From contig JAFQEE010000071.1 in the NCBI GenBank assembly GCA_017399175.1, positions 1 through 39,462 of the forward strand: a stretch of DNA of 39,462 nucleotides, in the 5' to 3' direction. The translations under genes were made by a program, and so were the position numbers. Of the stretch, positions 7,867 to 16,198 are shown one piece after another. The number at the start of each line of letters is the position of its first letter. Within the stretch, counting starts at the first letter, position 1. The notes beneath the pieces are model-generated. The model worked only from the letters and a program-made list of their open reading frames with translations, had not been told where the DNA came from and searched no databases. The stretch comes from Clostridia bacterium. Lineage in GTDB: Bacteria > Bacillota > Clostridia > Oscillospirales > Acutalibacteraceae.

Positions 7867-8744
7867 TATTTTACCTCACAGATTTTATTTGAAAGTGTAA
7901 CAAGTTCTTCCATTGTAAGTGCCTCTGCACGAGCAGTAGGTGAAAGACCTGCGTTTTCGATTGCAAGTGCAAGTTTTTCTTTTTCGAGTCCCATTCCGCT
8001 TGCAACAGAATTGAGAATTGTTTTTCTTCTCTGTGCAAATGCTGATTTTACCATTTTAAAGAAAACTTTTTCATCAGTAACCTGATAGTTGCCTTTTTTA
8101 GTCAAATCAAGTTCAATTACGCAACTGTCAACCTTTGGACTTGGCATAAATGAACCACGGGAAACATCAAAAAGTTTTTTTGTCTGTGCATAGTAATTGA
8201 CAGCAACTGTAACGGCACCGCTTTCTCGTGAACCAACCTTTGCACAAAGACGGTCAGCGGCTTCTTTCTGCACCATTACAACGATTTTACTGAATGGTAG
8301 TTTTTCCTCTAAAAGTCGCATTATAACAGGGGATGTAATATAGTATGGAAGATTTGCACACACAAATATTTCCATTCCGTCAAAATGCTCTTTTATAATT
8401 GCATCAAGGTCAGCTTTGAGAATATCCTCATTGATAAGTGTAAGATTGTCGTGTCCCGCAAGTGTGTCGTGGAGTACAGGAAAAAGTCTTGTATCAAGTT
8501 CAACACAGACAACCTTGTCACATCTTTCGAGAAGTTCTTTTGTAAGAACACCTACGCCTGCACCGATTTCAAGCACACCGATTTTACCGTCTGTACTTTC
8601 TCTTACAGCATCAGCCATTCGAGGACAAACGGTAGGATTGACAAGGAAATTCTGACCTAAGCCCTTTGAAAAGGTAACATCGTGGTCAGCCATAACCTTT
8701 TTTATAACCGATATATCAGTAAGGGTATAATTTTTCTTATCCAA
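7866..8744 (-). CDS. rsmA: 16S rRNA (A1518/A1519-N6)-dimethyltransferase
   Basis: A 292-aa SAM-dependent methyltransferase of the KsgA/RsmA family, which dimethylates two adjacent adenines near the 3' end of 16S rRNA late in 30S assembly. Visible motifs are GLGQNFL (28-34), the SAM loop EIGAGVGVLT (59-68) and the catalytic NLPYY (131-135). The C-terminal SAFAQRRKTI segment is also typical. The start codon is TTG at 8744, supported by GAAGG 9 nt upstream. It overlaps the aminotransferase gene by 8 bp, so the pair is translationally coupled. Confidence 0.95.
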   Translation of the reverse strand: MDKKNYTLTDISVIKKVMADHDVTFSKGLGQNFLVNPTVCPRMADAVRESTDGKIGVLEIGAGVGVLTKELLERCDKVVCVELDTRLFPVLHDTLAGHDNLTLINEDILKADLDAIIKEHFDGMEIFVCANLPYYITSPVIMRLLEEKLPFSKIVVMVQKEAADRLCAKVGSRESGAVTVAVNYYAQTKKLFDVSRGSFMPSPKVDSCVIELDLTKKGNYQVTDEKVFFKMVKSAFAQRRKTILNSVASGMGLEKEKLALAIENAGLSPTARAEALTMEELVTLSNKICEVK

Positions 8745-9924
8745 TGTATTCAGCCTTCACTTTACCAAGTTTTTTCATACCTTCTATGATTTTTTCGTCA
8801 GAAGGAGTTGAGAAATTCATTCTGAAACAGTTTGTCTGTTCATCATTTATCATAAATGCAGTACCCGGTACAACAGCAACCTTATACTCGATACATTTTT
8901 TCACAAAATCAAGCATATTTACATTTTCGGGTAACTCGCACCATACGAAAAGACCGCCTTCAGGACGAACATATTTAACGAAATCACCGAGTTCGCTGTC
9001 AATCAGGTCGCACATAAGATTTAATTTTCTTCTGTAAATCTCGCGGATTTTTTCGATGTGAGCATTTACATCGTTCTGTTCCATCCATTTGTCAACAAGC
9101 ATCTGTGAAAATACAGGAGTATGAACGTCAGCAGCCTGTTTACCTACTGTCATTTTAGCAATAATAGGTGACGGTGCAACGATATAACCGACACGGATAC
9201 CGGGTGCTAAAAGTTTTGAAAATGAACCTGCATAAATAACAATACCGTCTTCGTCAAAACTCTTGATTGACGGAATGTCTTCACCTGAAACTCTTAAATC
9301 ACCATAAGGATTGTCTTCAAGAATAAGAAGATTATACTTTTTAGCAAGTTCGTAAACTGCCTTTCTCTTTGCAAGGCTCATTGTAGCACCTGACGGATTC
9401 TGAAAGTTTGGTATTGTATAAATAAATCTTGGGTTTTCAGCATTTTTAATAGCATTCTCCAATGCTTCAATATTCATACCGTCTGCTTCAACAGGAACGC
9501 CCGAGAGCTTACAACCGTATGAACGGAAACAGTTAAGTGAACCGATAAATGAAGGACATTCGCAGATAACAGTATCACCTAAATCGCAAAGTGCCTTTGT
9601 AGCAAGGTCCATAACCTGTTGTGCACCTGATGAAATAATAAGACTGTCAAAATCTTTTCCTATATTATATCTGTCTTTAACAAAAGTTGTAAGTCTGTCA
9701 ATAAGAGGTCTGTAACCTTCTGTTACACCATATTGTAATGCAGTAATCGGAGCAGTTTCAAAAATTTCTGCTGATATTTTTTTGATTTCATCAACAGGGA
9801 AAGAAGATGCGTCAGGATTTCCCGCTGCAAACGGAATGATTGACGGGTCCTGAGTAGCTTTTAAAATCTCACGGATTGCAGATGGCTGAAGCGATGAGAT
9901 TCTTTTTGAAAAATAGTAATCCAT
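8737..9924 (-). CDS. PLP-dependent class I/II aminotransferase
   Basis: A 395-aa fold-type I aminotransferase of full length. The Schiff-base lysine is K237 in GSFSKLLAPGIRVGY. NFQNPSG (173-179) and EDNPYGDLR (203-211) hold cofactor-contacting residues, and the R-x-N-F-S near the C-terminus (residues 374-378) would bind substrate carboxylate. It most resembles the 2-aminoadipate/multi-substrate branch related to MocR aminotransferase domains. The amino-acid substrate cannot be read from sequence. It heads the operon with rsmA, the TSCPD gene and cca, with a promoter at 9956-9984 and an AAGGTG ribosome site. Confidence 0.9.
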   Translation of the reverse strand: MDYYFSKRISSLQPSAIREILKATQDPSIIPFAAGNPDASSFPVDEIKKISAEIFETAPITALQYGVTEGYRPLIDRLTTFVKDRYNIGKDFDSLIISSGAQQVMDLATKALCDLGDTVICECPSFIGSLNCFRSYGCKLSGVPVEADGMNIEALENAIKNAENPRFIYTIPNFQNPSGATMSLAKRKAVYELAKKYNLLILEDNPYGDLRVSGEDIPSIKSFDEDGIVIYAGSFSKLLAPGIRVGYIVAPSPIIAKMTVGKQAADVHTPVFSQMLVDKWMEQNDVNAHIEKIREIYRRKLNLMCDLIDSELGDFVKYVRPEGGLFVWCELPENVNMLDFVKKCIEYKVAVVPGTAFMINDEQTNCFRMNFSTPSDEKIIEGMKKLGKVKAEYIG

Positions 9925-9955
9925 AAATTAGTCACCTTGTGTTATGTTTTTTATC

Positions 9956-9984
9956 ATTTTACCATATAATGCAAATCATTTCAA
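9956..9984 (-). promoter_or_regulatory. Promoter for the aminotransferase-rsmA-TSCPD-cca operon
   Basis: On the minus strand TTGAAA (complement of 9979-9984), 17 nt, TAAAAT (complement of 9956-9961), about 30 bp before the start at 9924. Confidence 0.65.
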
Positions 9985-10028
9985 TAAATACAAACAAATA
10001 CAAAATTAAAAAATTTTTTAATTAATTC

Positions 10029-10057
10029 TACACAATTCGACAAATCTGTGCTATAAT
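10029..10057 (+). promoter_or_regulatory. Promoter for the AbrB-like gene
   Basis: TATAAT at 10052-10057 with TACACA (four of six consensus bases) 17 nt upstream. It lies 42 bp before the ATG at 10100. Confidence 0.5.
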
Positions 10058-10099
10058 GATATGGTAAAATATGTCAAAAATGGTAGAGGAGTGGAAATA

Positions 10100-10330
10100 A
10101 TGACACAATTTGTTCGAAAATTAGACCACATGGGAAGAGTTGTTCTTCCAGCAGAGTACAGGAAAAAGACAGGTATTGACGACCTTGCTGAAGTACGCAT
10201 TACTGAAAAGGACGGAAAAATAATCATCGAAAAGCTTTCTCCTTGTTGCAAAATATGTGGAGCAGAAGAAAAACTTAATAAAGAAATGGAAGTTTGCGAA
10301 GATTGTATCGCAAAAGTTAAAGCTCTTTAA
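10100..10330 (+). CDS. AbrB/SpoVT-type transcriptional regulator with C-terminal Cys cluster
   Basis: A 76-aa protein. Residues 1-46 form a swapped-hairpin AbrB domain: VRKLDHMGRVVLPAEYRK, then GIDDLAEVRIT and DGKIIIEK. Such proteins bind DNA as dimers or tetramers and often act at the growth/sporulation transition. The C-terminus has C49-C50-x2-C53 and C66-x2-C69, a likely zinc knuckle found in a subset of clostridial AbrB proteins. The start at 10100 is chosen because GGTAGAGGAG precedes it with good spacing and it begins the domain exactly; a frame-open GTG/ATG at 10061 would add 13 unrelated residues over the promoter. Targets are unknown. Confidence 0.85.
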   Translation: MTQFVRKLDHMGRVVLPAEYRKKTGIDDLAEVRITEKDGKIIIEKLSPCCKICGAEEKLNKEMEVCEDCIAKVKAL

Positions 10331-10334
10331 AAAG

Positions 10335-10653
10335 AAAGACAGGAAATGAGATAAAACTCGAGGGCGACACTGCATAAGAAAGTTAAGGTTTTTATCGTTT
10401 CTTTTCCGCTAAAACATTATGAAAAAATCCCGTAATACACAAAGTATTGCGGGATTTTTGTCATTTCCTTTAAACGAAAAACAACCTGATAAAAACTGCT
10501 TCGCACCTTAGAATATGATAGTTTGGATATAGAACAAGGCAAAAAGCACAGAAATCCTTTGTGGATTTCGAGCATTTTTAACGCGGTTATATGCCAAAAT
10601 ATCATATTATAAGGCTTAAATTTCTTATGTAGTGTCGCCCCAATCCTGTCTTT
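10335..10653. terminator. Convergent terminator apparently split by an insertion
   Basis: Ten-base arms AAAGACAGGA (10335-10344) and TCCTGTCTTT (10644-10653) are perfectly complementary. The right arm is followed by a T-run and the left arm preceded by AAAAAG. Together they would make an ordinary bidirectional terminator between the AbrB-like gene and the convergent GH43 gene. They now flank a 279-bp element. The reading as a disrupted terminator is inference. Confidence 0.5.
10362..10640. mobile_element. MITE-like element with 20-bp terminal inverted repeats
   Basis: The ends GGGCGACACTGCATAAG (from 10362) and its inverted copy (to 10640) match over 20 bp with one difference. The 279-bp interior has no meaningful ORF. 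It holds a strong hairpin at 10424-10458 (15-bp arms, ACAAA loop, followed by a short T-run), which could itself terminate transcription. No clear target-site duplication is visible. Size, terminal repeats and lack of coding capacity fit a miniature inverted-repeat element mobilised in trans. Confidence 0.65.
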
Positions 10654-10658
10654 TTTTG

Positions 10659-11576
10659 TTATCCAAAATGCTTTATCAGATTTTCATATTGCTCGTCGGT
10701 GATTGATGTAATTGCACCGTGGCGAGGAAAAAACTCCATGCTGTAATCGTCGGGATTAACGGGGAGAAAGTTTTCAAAATCAGTTGTCTGTTGCATAAAG
10801 AAACGGTCTGTGCCGTATTCATCCATAATCATAACCCATTGGTCTGTGCCTGTGATGTTATAGATTTCGCTACCCTCAACTCCTGTTTTTGCAAGGGATA
10901 CAACAACTGAATTTTCGTCATAAGGACCAGTCAAGTTCTTGCTTGTTGTATATGCGATTGTCTGGTCCTCATCATGCTTGAAATAAAGATAATATTTACC
11001 GTTTTTCTCGTTGTATGCAATATCACCGTCAATGGTCTGTATTCCCGGACGCTCATATAAAAGCTTTGGTTCAGTTATGGTCTTAAAGTCAGTTGTATGT
11101 GCGTAATACATCTGTGCAACATCATTTTTTTCGTCAGAATGTGCCCAGTAAAGCATATACATTTCTGTTTTTTCGTCCCAGATAGCCTGTGGAGCCCACG
11201 CTCTTGTGGTAGTTGCAAAATCACCGCCAAAATCGCGGATATCAATAATTGTTTCATCTGTCCAATTGATTAAATCACTTGATTTCCAAGTAACAAGCGC
11301 GTGATTGGATGTCCATCCTTCGTCACTTTTCATATCTGTACCCACAATGTAATAAAATCCGTCATTACCCTTTACAATATATGGGTCACGGACACATTTT
11401 TTACCTTTTGTCTGAATAATTACAGGCTCATTGTTATTGAGTGCCTGAAAGTTATATCCGTCTTCACTTACAGCAAAGTGAATTCTTTCCTGTTCAGGTC
11501 TGTTGCCCACAAAATAAGCAAAAAGATATTTACCGCTTTGGCTTTTTGCAGGAATTGCATATTCTGTATTGTTCAT
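10659..11576 (-). CDS. GH43-like glycoside hydrolase, cytoplasmic
   Basis: A 305-aa protein built of five-bladed propeller repeats typical of glycoside hydrolase family 43. The three expected acidic residues are in recognisable settings: Asp in C-V-R-D-P-Y-I (general base), Asp in WAPQAIWD (pKa modulator) and Glu in GVEGSEIYN (acid). Such enzymes remove arabinose or xylose units. No signal peptide is present, so the substrate is an imported oligosaccharide. The start is placed at 11576 (MNNTEYAIP), with AAGGTG upstream; a longer frame to 11633 would add 19 residues with no ribosome site. Substrate specificity is not readable. Confidence 0.78.
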   Translation of the reverse strand: MNNTEYAIPAKSQSGKYLFAYFVGNRPEQERIHFAVSEDGYNFQALNNNEPVIIQTKGKKCVRDPYIVKGNDGFYYIVGTDMKSDEGWTSNHALVTWKSSDLINWTDETIIDIRDFGGDFATTTRAWAPQAIWDEKTEMYMLYWAHSDEKNDVAQMYYAHTTDFKTITEPKLLYERPGIQTIDGDIAYNEKNGKYYLYFKHDEDQTIAYTTSKNLTGPYDENSVVVSLAKTGVEGSEIYNITGTDQWVMIMDEYGTDRFFMQQTTDFENFLPVNPDDYSMEFFPRHGAITSITDEQYENLIKHFG

Positions 11577-11611
11577 TATATAACACCTTATTTCAATTTG
11601 GCTTTTGATTA

Positions 11612-11640
11612 AGTATAACGAAAAAACAAACAAAAGTCAC
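11612..11640 (-). promoter_or_regulatory. Possible promoter for the GH43-like gene
   Basis: On the minus strand GTGACT (four of six), 17 nt, TATACT (complement of 11612-11617), 35 bp before the start at 11576. Confidence 0.4.
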
Positions 11641-11809
11641 TTGACGGGATGAATAAATAAACACATAGGTTTTTGTGCAGAATTATTTTTCAAAGTTTTT
11701 GTATATTTAGTTTATATAATACTTTTTTATAGGCACGAAATTTTTGTGGGGCAGTGCACGATTTCTTCGTGTGGTAATTGATGTATTAAAATTTGTCGGG
11801 GAGATATTT

Positions 11810-11889
11810 GTAGGGGCTGGCGTCCCCGACAGCCCGAAACAAGTGTACCTGTAAATCGACAACGGGTCGTCGAGGACACCGACCCCTAC
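11810..11889. repeat. GTAGGGG-type palindromic repeat, copy 1
   Basis: Begins GTAGGGGCTGGCGTCC and ends GGACACCGACCCCTAC, an imperfect inverted repeat of 16 bp per arm. The whole unit recurs in the opposite orientation at 34939-35017, including the GACAGCCC and GGGTCGTCGA segments. The rest of the 361-bp gap 11577-11937 holds only a putative promoter and AT-rich sequence. Confidence 0.75.
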
Positions 11890-11937
11890 GAAATGCTAAC
11901 TCGTCCATAGACTAGTATATAAGATGATAGTTTTTTA

Positions 11938-11966
11938 TTGATTTTAACCATTGTATATGCTAAAAT
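11938..11966 (+). promoter_or_regulatory. Promoter for the alpha-galactosidase gene
   Basis: TTGATT (11938-11943), 17 nt, TAAAAT (11961-11966), 33 bp before the ATG at 12000. No obvious operator palindrome overlaps it. Confidence 0.6.
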
Positions 11967-11999
11967 AACTATGTATATAGATTATAGGGGGATTTTTCC

Positions 12000-13703
12000 A
12001 TGTGTAAGTTTTATGCTGAATTAAAAGAAAACGGTGCGGTTGTTCGTTGTAACAGTTTTGACAACGAATATTTCTCATTTAACTATGAAAAGAAAGACGA
12101 CAGCATCAAGGGTGTACTCATAGCAAAAAAAAGCTTTGAAATGCAGAGTCTTGTAGTGGAATATGAAAAGGATTTTGACGATGATGACCTTTTCTATGCA
12201 AACGGTTATCAGGCTTGGACAACATCTCGTGAATTTTCAAAGAACGATACATTTGACGGACTTTTTGAGCCTGCAAAAATCACAAAATTCACAGCTCACT
12301 TTGCAGGTCTTTCAGGTGACTATCATTTTGAAAAATATGGTAAGAAAGGTCAGTTCCATTCTTATACATATTGCTATTTCCGTGAAAGAGGCGAAAAGGA
12401 AATCAAACTTTACGGTTCAAAGAGTGAACGCAAGGGCTTCACAATCTTTGAAGTTGATATGAACGACGAAAAGTTCAGAGTAAAGAAAGATGTTGAAGGA
12501 CTCCGACTTACAGCAGGTCAGGAATACGAAATGTTCGATATCGCAATTATCGAAGGCGATATGGACAAAGTTATGGATAAGTATTTCTTTGATTTTGTTG
12601 GCTGTAAAAAGCCTGCAATCAAACACCTTTCGGGTTACACATCATGGTATAACTATTTCCAGAACATTGACGAAAATATTATTATCCGTGACCTTAACGG
12701 CCTTGACAGAGCAAGTGAAGAAGTTAACATCTTCCAGGTTGACGACGGTTATCAGCACGCTGTTGGTGACTGGCTTATTACTGACCACAAAAAATTCCCT
12801 AAGGGCATGAAATATATTGCTGACGAAATTCACAAGAAGGGTTACAAGGCAGGTATCTGGCTTGCTCCTTTCAGCGCTCAGACATCTTCAATTATCGCAA
12901 AGAAACATCCTGACTGGCTTATCAGATGGAATAAAACAGGCAAAAAGATGCTTGGTTGTCAGGGCTGGGGTGGTGCATATACACTTGATATTTACAACCC
13001 TGATGTTCGTGCATATATCAAGAAAGTTTTCGATACAGTTCTCAATGTTTGGGGATATGATATGGTTAAGCTCGACTTCCTTTACAGCCAGTGTATCGAA
13101 CCTCGTAACGGCAAAACTCGTGGCGAAATTATGTGCGACGGCGTAGATTTACTTCGTGAAGCTTGCGGTGATAAGTGGATTCTCGGTTGCGGTGTGCCTC
13201 TTGGTGCTTGTATGGGTATTTTTGATGCTTGCCGTATCAGCTGTGATGTAAACAAGAACTGGAAATTTGAACTTAAAAAGAGTCTTAACATTAACTCTAT
13301 CGTAACTGGTATCAGATTTAACAACGAAATTCCATCTTCACAGAATGCAATCACAAATACAATTTTCCGTAATCACCTTGACGGCAGAGCATTCTGTAAC
13401 GACCCTGATGTATTCTTCCTTCGTGACATCAATATCGGTTATAACTGGGAACAGAAGCTTCTTCACGGTAAGGTAAACAGCATTTGCGGTAATGTTCTTT
13501 TCGTTTCTGACAACGCAGGCGATTTTGATGATAACAGAATTGATGTTCTCAAAGATTTCTTCAAGGACAAGGATTACAAGGTGAATTTTGCAGAATTTGA
13601 AAATGATGATGTAATTCGTCTTGACTTTACAGAAAATGGTGTTGACAAGACACTCAGACTCAACCTTGATTCAGGCGAAAGCAACGTATTTGAGGTGCTT
13701 TAA
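12000..13703 (+). CDS. GH36-type alpha-galactosidase
   Basis: A 567-aa protein, short for GH36. Residues about 1-200 form the N-terminal beta-sandwich; about 205-500 form the catalytic barrel. Landmarks are FQVDDGYQ, GIWLAPF and MVKLDF with D359 as nucleophile; D416 in C-R-I-S-C-D416-V is the probable acid/base. It would release terminal alpha-galactose from raffinose-family or similar oligosaccharides. No signal peptide is seen, so it acts in the cytoplasm. AGGGGG precedes the ATG. It is followed at 201 bp by a GH4 gene and a sugar kinase, which suggests a catabolic cluster without its own transporter. Confidence 0.85.
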   Translation: MCKFYAELKENGAVVRCNSFDNEYFSFNYEKKDDSIKGVLIAKKSFEMQSLVVEYEKDFDDDDLFYANGYQAWTTSREFSKNDTFDGLFEPAKITKFTAHFAGLSGDYHFEKYGKKGQFHSYTYCYFRERGEKEIKLYGSKSERKGFTIFEVDMNDEKFRVKKDVEGLRLTAGQEYEMFDIAIIEGDMDKVMDKYFFDFVGCKKPAIKHLSGYTSWYNYFQNIDENIIIRDLNGLDRASEEVNIFQVDDGYQHAVGDWLITDHKKFPKGMKYIADEIHKKGYKAGIWLAPFSAQTSSIIAKKHPDWLIRWNKTGKKMLGCQGWGGAYTLDIYNPDVRAYIKKVFDTVLNVWGYDMVKLDFLYSQCIEPRNGKTRGEIMCDGVDLLREACGDKWILGCGVPLGACMGIFDACRISCDVNKNWKFELKKSLNINSIVTGIRFNNEIPSSQNAITNTIFRNHLDGRAFCNDPDVFFLRDINIGYNWEQKLLHGKVNSICGNVLFVSDNAGDFDDNRIDVLKDFFKDKDYKVNFAEFENDDVIRLDFTENGVDKTLRLNLDSGESNVFEVL

Positions 13704-13744
13704 TTTTTGGCAACCACTGATTAAAATTTTATGTATATGCCTTG

Positions 13745-13840
13745 GTGAATAAATTTTCGCCATTTCGTCCTAAAATCCTCGTTAATACACAAAGTATTGC
13801 CTGCGGTTTTAAAACAAAATGGCATAAAATTTATTTTCAC
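13745..13840. repeat. 96-bp imperfect palindrome
   Basis: Arms starting GTGAA-TAAATTTT-GCCATTT match in inverted order around a centre reading AATAC-ACAAA-GTATTGC. The same centre, TAATACACAAAGTATTGC, occurs inside the MITE-like element at 10433-10450. It sits between the GH36 and GH4 genes and could fold into a long hairpin in the transcript. Confidence 0.6.
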
Positions 13841-13904
13841 AATCCATACACAACAATTTTATCAGCGGTCGCTAATGTTCTATTTTAGTTTTAGGGGAAA
13901 TAAA

Positions 13905-15272
13905 ATGAAATTAGCGGTTATCGGTGGCGGCGGAGTCCGCTCAATGTTCCTTGCAAAAAGTATTGCAGGCAGAGCAGAAAAGATGGGTATAAAAGAACTT
14001 GTCTTTATGGATAACAATGAGAAAAAATTAAACATATACGGCAAGATGGCGAGAGAAGTCTCTCGCCGTCTTTGTCCTACTTTGAATTTCACATTGACAA
14101 CTGACGGAAAAGAAGCAATTACAGATGCTGATTATGTTATAACAACCATTCGTGCAGGCGGTGACAGAATGCGTTGTCGTGACGAGAGAATTGCACTTGA
14201 TTTAGGCATTCTTGGTCAGGAAACAACAGGTGCAGCAGGATTTTCATTTGCTATGAGAAGTATTCCTGCCTTAAAAGAATATTGTGAGCTCGTAAAACAA
14301 TATGCAAAGCCTGATGCTATGGTGTTTAATTTTACAAATCCTGCAGGGGTTGTGTCCCAGACACTTCGTGATATGGGATATGATTTCACATATGGTATTT
14401 GTGATGCACCAAGCGGAATGCTCCGAAGATTTGAAGAACTTTACGGTTATCCCGAAAATCATCTTGAGGCACTTTGCTATGGTCTTAATCACTTATCTTT
14501 CTTCAAATATATCAAGGCAGACGGTGTAGACATAACTTCTAAAATCGTAAGTGATGATAAGGCTTATGAGAATACAGATTTGAGATATTTCAGCAAGGAT
14601 TTCTTAATGCGAAAACAGTATGTGCCCAATGAATATATGTATTATTTCTATAATCGTGAAAAGACTGTTGAAAATATCCTTAATGCAGAGCGTACTCGTG
14701 GTGAACAGATTGCTGATATCAACGAGAAAATGACAGAAGAATTGTCAGCGGTTGATATCGAAAACAACTTTGAAAAAGCACTTGAAATATTTAATTATTA
14801 CTATGGACTTCGTGAGAATTCATATATGGCAAGTGAAACGGGCGAAAAACGAAATTCCATATGGCATTTTGATATGTATGCACCTGATGACGGTGGATAT
14901 GCAGGTGTTGCACTTGGAATTATTGATGCAAAAAATTCAACTGAAAAGAACAGAATGATTGCTTGTATTCCAAATGACAACAAGGCGATTGACTTTCTCG
15001 ACGAAAGCGATACTGTTGAAATTTCCTGTGAAATTAAGAATGGCAAGGTGACACCCATTGAAATTGGTGATGTGCCTTTTGAAAATAAAGAGATTATCAC
15101 AAGAGTCAAGGCTTATGAAAGACTTGCATCAAAGGCGATTATAAATTGTGACAGAGAAAGTGCGGTTGACTGCCTTTATCTGCATCCTTTGGTGGGCTCA
15201 TATTCACTTGCGGAGAAATTAGTTGACAGTTACATTGAACTTAACAAAGATTTTACAGGAGAATGGAAATGA
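13905..15272 (+). CDS. GH4 family NAD-dependent glycosidase (6-phospho-beta-glucosidase-like)
   Basis: A 455-aa protein. The Rossmann head starts AVIGGGGVRS (4-13). Further GH4 landmarks are TIRAGGDRMRCRDERI (81-96), GQETTGA, FNFTNPAG (141-148), C166 in G-I-C-D-A-P and H196 in GLNHL; the Cys and His bind Mn2+ in the family. GH4 enzymes oxidise C3 of the substrate through NAD+ before elimination. The C-D-A-P variant is nearest to the C-N-x-P signature of 6-phospho-beta-glucosidases, so a phospho-beta-glucoside is the best guess. No PTS genes are present. The start is the ATG at 13905, after TAGGGGAAATAAA; a frame-open start at 13797 would run through the palindrome and is rejected. The stop overlaps the next gene. 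Confidence 0.82.
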   Translation: MKLAVIGGGGVRSMFLAKSIAGRAEKMGIKELVFMDNNEKKLNIYGKMAREVSRRLCPTLNFTLTTDGKEAITDADYVITTIRAGGDRMRCRDERIALDLGILGQETTGAAGFSFAMRSIPALKEYCELVKQYAKPDAMVFNFTNPAGVVSQTLRDMGYDFTYGICDAPSGMLRRFEELYGYPENHLEALCYGLNHLSFFKYIKADGVDITSKIVSDDKAYENTDLRYFSKDFLMRKQYVPNEYMYYFYNREKTVENILNAERTRGEQIADINEKMTEELSAVDIENNFEKALEIFNYYYGLRENSYMASETGEKRNSIWHFDMYAPDDGGYAGVALGIIDAKNSTEKNRMIACIPNDNKAIDFLDESDTVEISCEIKNGKVTPIEIGDVPFENKEIITRVKAYERLASKAIINCDRESAVDCLYLHPLVGSYSLAEKLVDSYIELNKDFTGEWK

Positions 15273-16174
15273 GTTTTGTTGCTGCTTTCGGAAAACTGAA
15301 TGTTGATTTGCTTTATTCGGGAATGCCGCGAATTCCAAACGAAGGCGAAGAAATCTACTCAAAGGATTTCAGAGTTTGTCTTGGTGGCGGACTTCCTGCA
15401 ACAATGATAAATTGTTCTCGTTTAGGTGTTCCTGCAAAAATAGGCACTTTTTTAGGTGATGATATGTTTTCGCAGTTTGCGAAAAGTGAACTTATTAAAA
15501 GCGGAACACAGTACGAAATCTTTGAGAGTACAAATTACCCTTTGAATGTGACTTCTGCCATTATTACAAGTACTGACAGAACTTTTGTGTCGTACGGTGG
15601 CACAGAAACTTATTCTGACGAGATGCTTGAAAAAATTTACAATGCACTAAAAGGTGCAAAAGTTGTTGCTATGCAGGAAAAAATTATACCTGTATATAAG
15701 GAACTTAAAAAAGACGGTACAATCCTTGTTCTTGACACGGGTTATAGCGAGGATATGACATTTCAAAAACACAAGGAATTAATAGAAATTGCCGATTATT
15801 ATACTCCTAATATCGACGAAACAGAAAAACTGACGGGTACAAGGGATTACAAAAAGGCACTCAAAATTCTCGGTGAACATTTTGAGAAACCTGTTGTAAA
15901 ACTTGGCAAACAGGGTTGTGCAGGTTTTGACAAAGATTATTTTGTTGTTGATAATATCGACGAGTTTTCTTGTGTAGATGCAACGGGTGCAGGTGATGCC
16001 TTTCTTTCAGGCTTTATTTATGGACTTTATAATGATTTTGATTTTAGAAAGTGCATTTTAGCAGGTAACATTACAGGTGGTAAGTGTGTTACGGGTGTAG
16101 GTTGTTTGACAGAATACATAACAAAAGACGAAATAAAAGATTATTTAGAAAAATATAAGCATTTGGTTAAATAA
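15269..16174 (+). CDS. PfkB/ribokinase-family carbohydrate kinase
   Basis: A 301-aa kinase of the PfkB family. It begins AFGKLNVDLLY (6-16), has the double-glycine loop LGGGLPATMINCSRLG (38-53) for sugar binding and ends with DATGAGDAFLSGF (237-249), where D243 is the catalytic base. It phosphorylates a sugar or nucleoside; the substrate is unknown. The start at 15269 overlaps the GH4 stop (ATGA) and has AGGAGA 5 nt upstream. An in-frame ATG at 15263 sits inside that ribosome site. Coupling to GH4 suggests its substrate is a product of, or precursor for, that enzyme, which is inference. Confidence 0.85.
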   Translation: MSFVAAFGKLNVDLLYSGMPRIPNEGEEIYSKDFRVCLGGGLPATMINCSRLGVPAKIGTFLGDDMFSQFAKSELIKSGTQYEIFESTNYPLNVTSAIITSTDRTFVSYGGTETYSDEMLEKIYNALKGAKVVAMQEKIIPVYKELKKDGTILVLDTGYSEDMTFQKHKELIEIADYYTPNIDETEKLTGTRDYKKALKILGEHFEKPVVKLGKQGCAGFDKDYFVVDNIDEFSCVDATGAGDAFLSGFIYGLYNDFDFRKCILAGNITGGKCVTGVGCLTEYITKDEIKDYLEKYKHLVK

Positions 16175-16198
16175 TACTTAAACAAAGCATCAAACTTT

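Noticed and set aside
11810-11889. CRISPR-like repeat
   Set aside because: Repeats are dispersed, inverted and not separated by regular spacers; no cas genes are present.
13797-13904. N-terminal extension of the GH4 protein by 36 residues
   Set aside because: It translates the 3' half of a palindromic repeat; the Rossmann fold starts exactly at the ATG at 13905, which has its own ribosome site.
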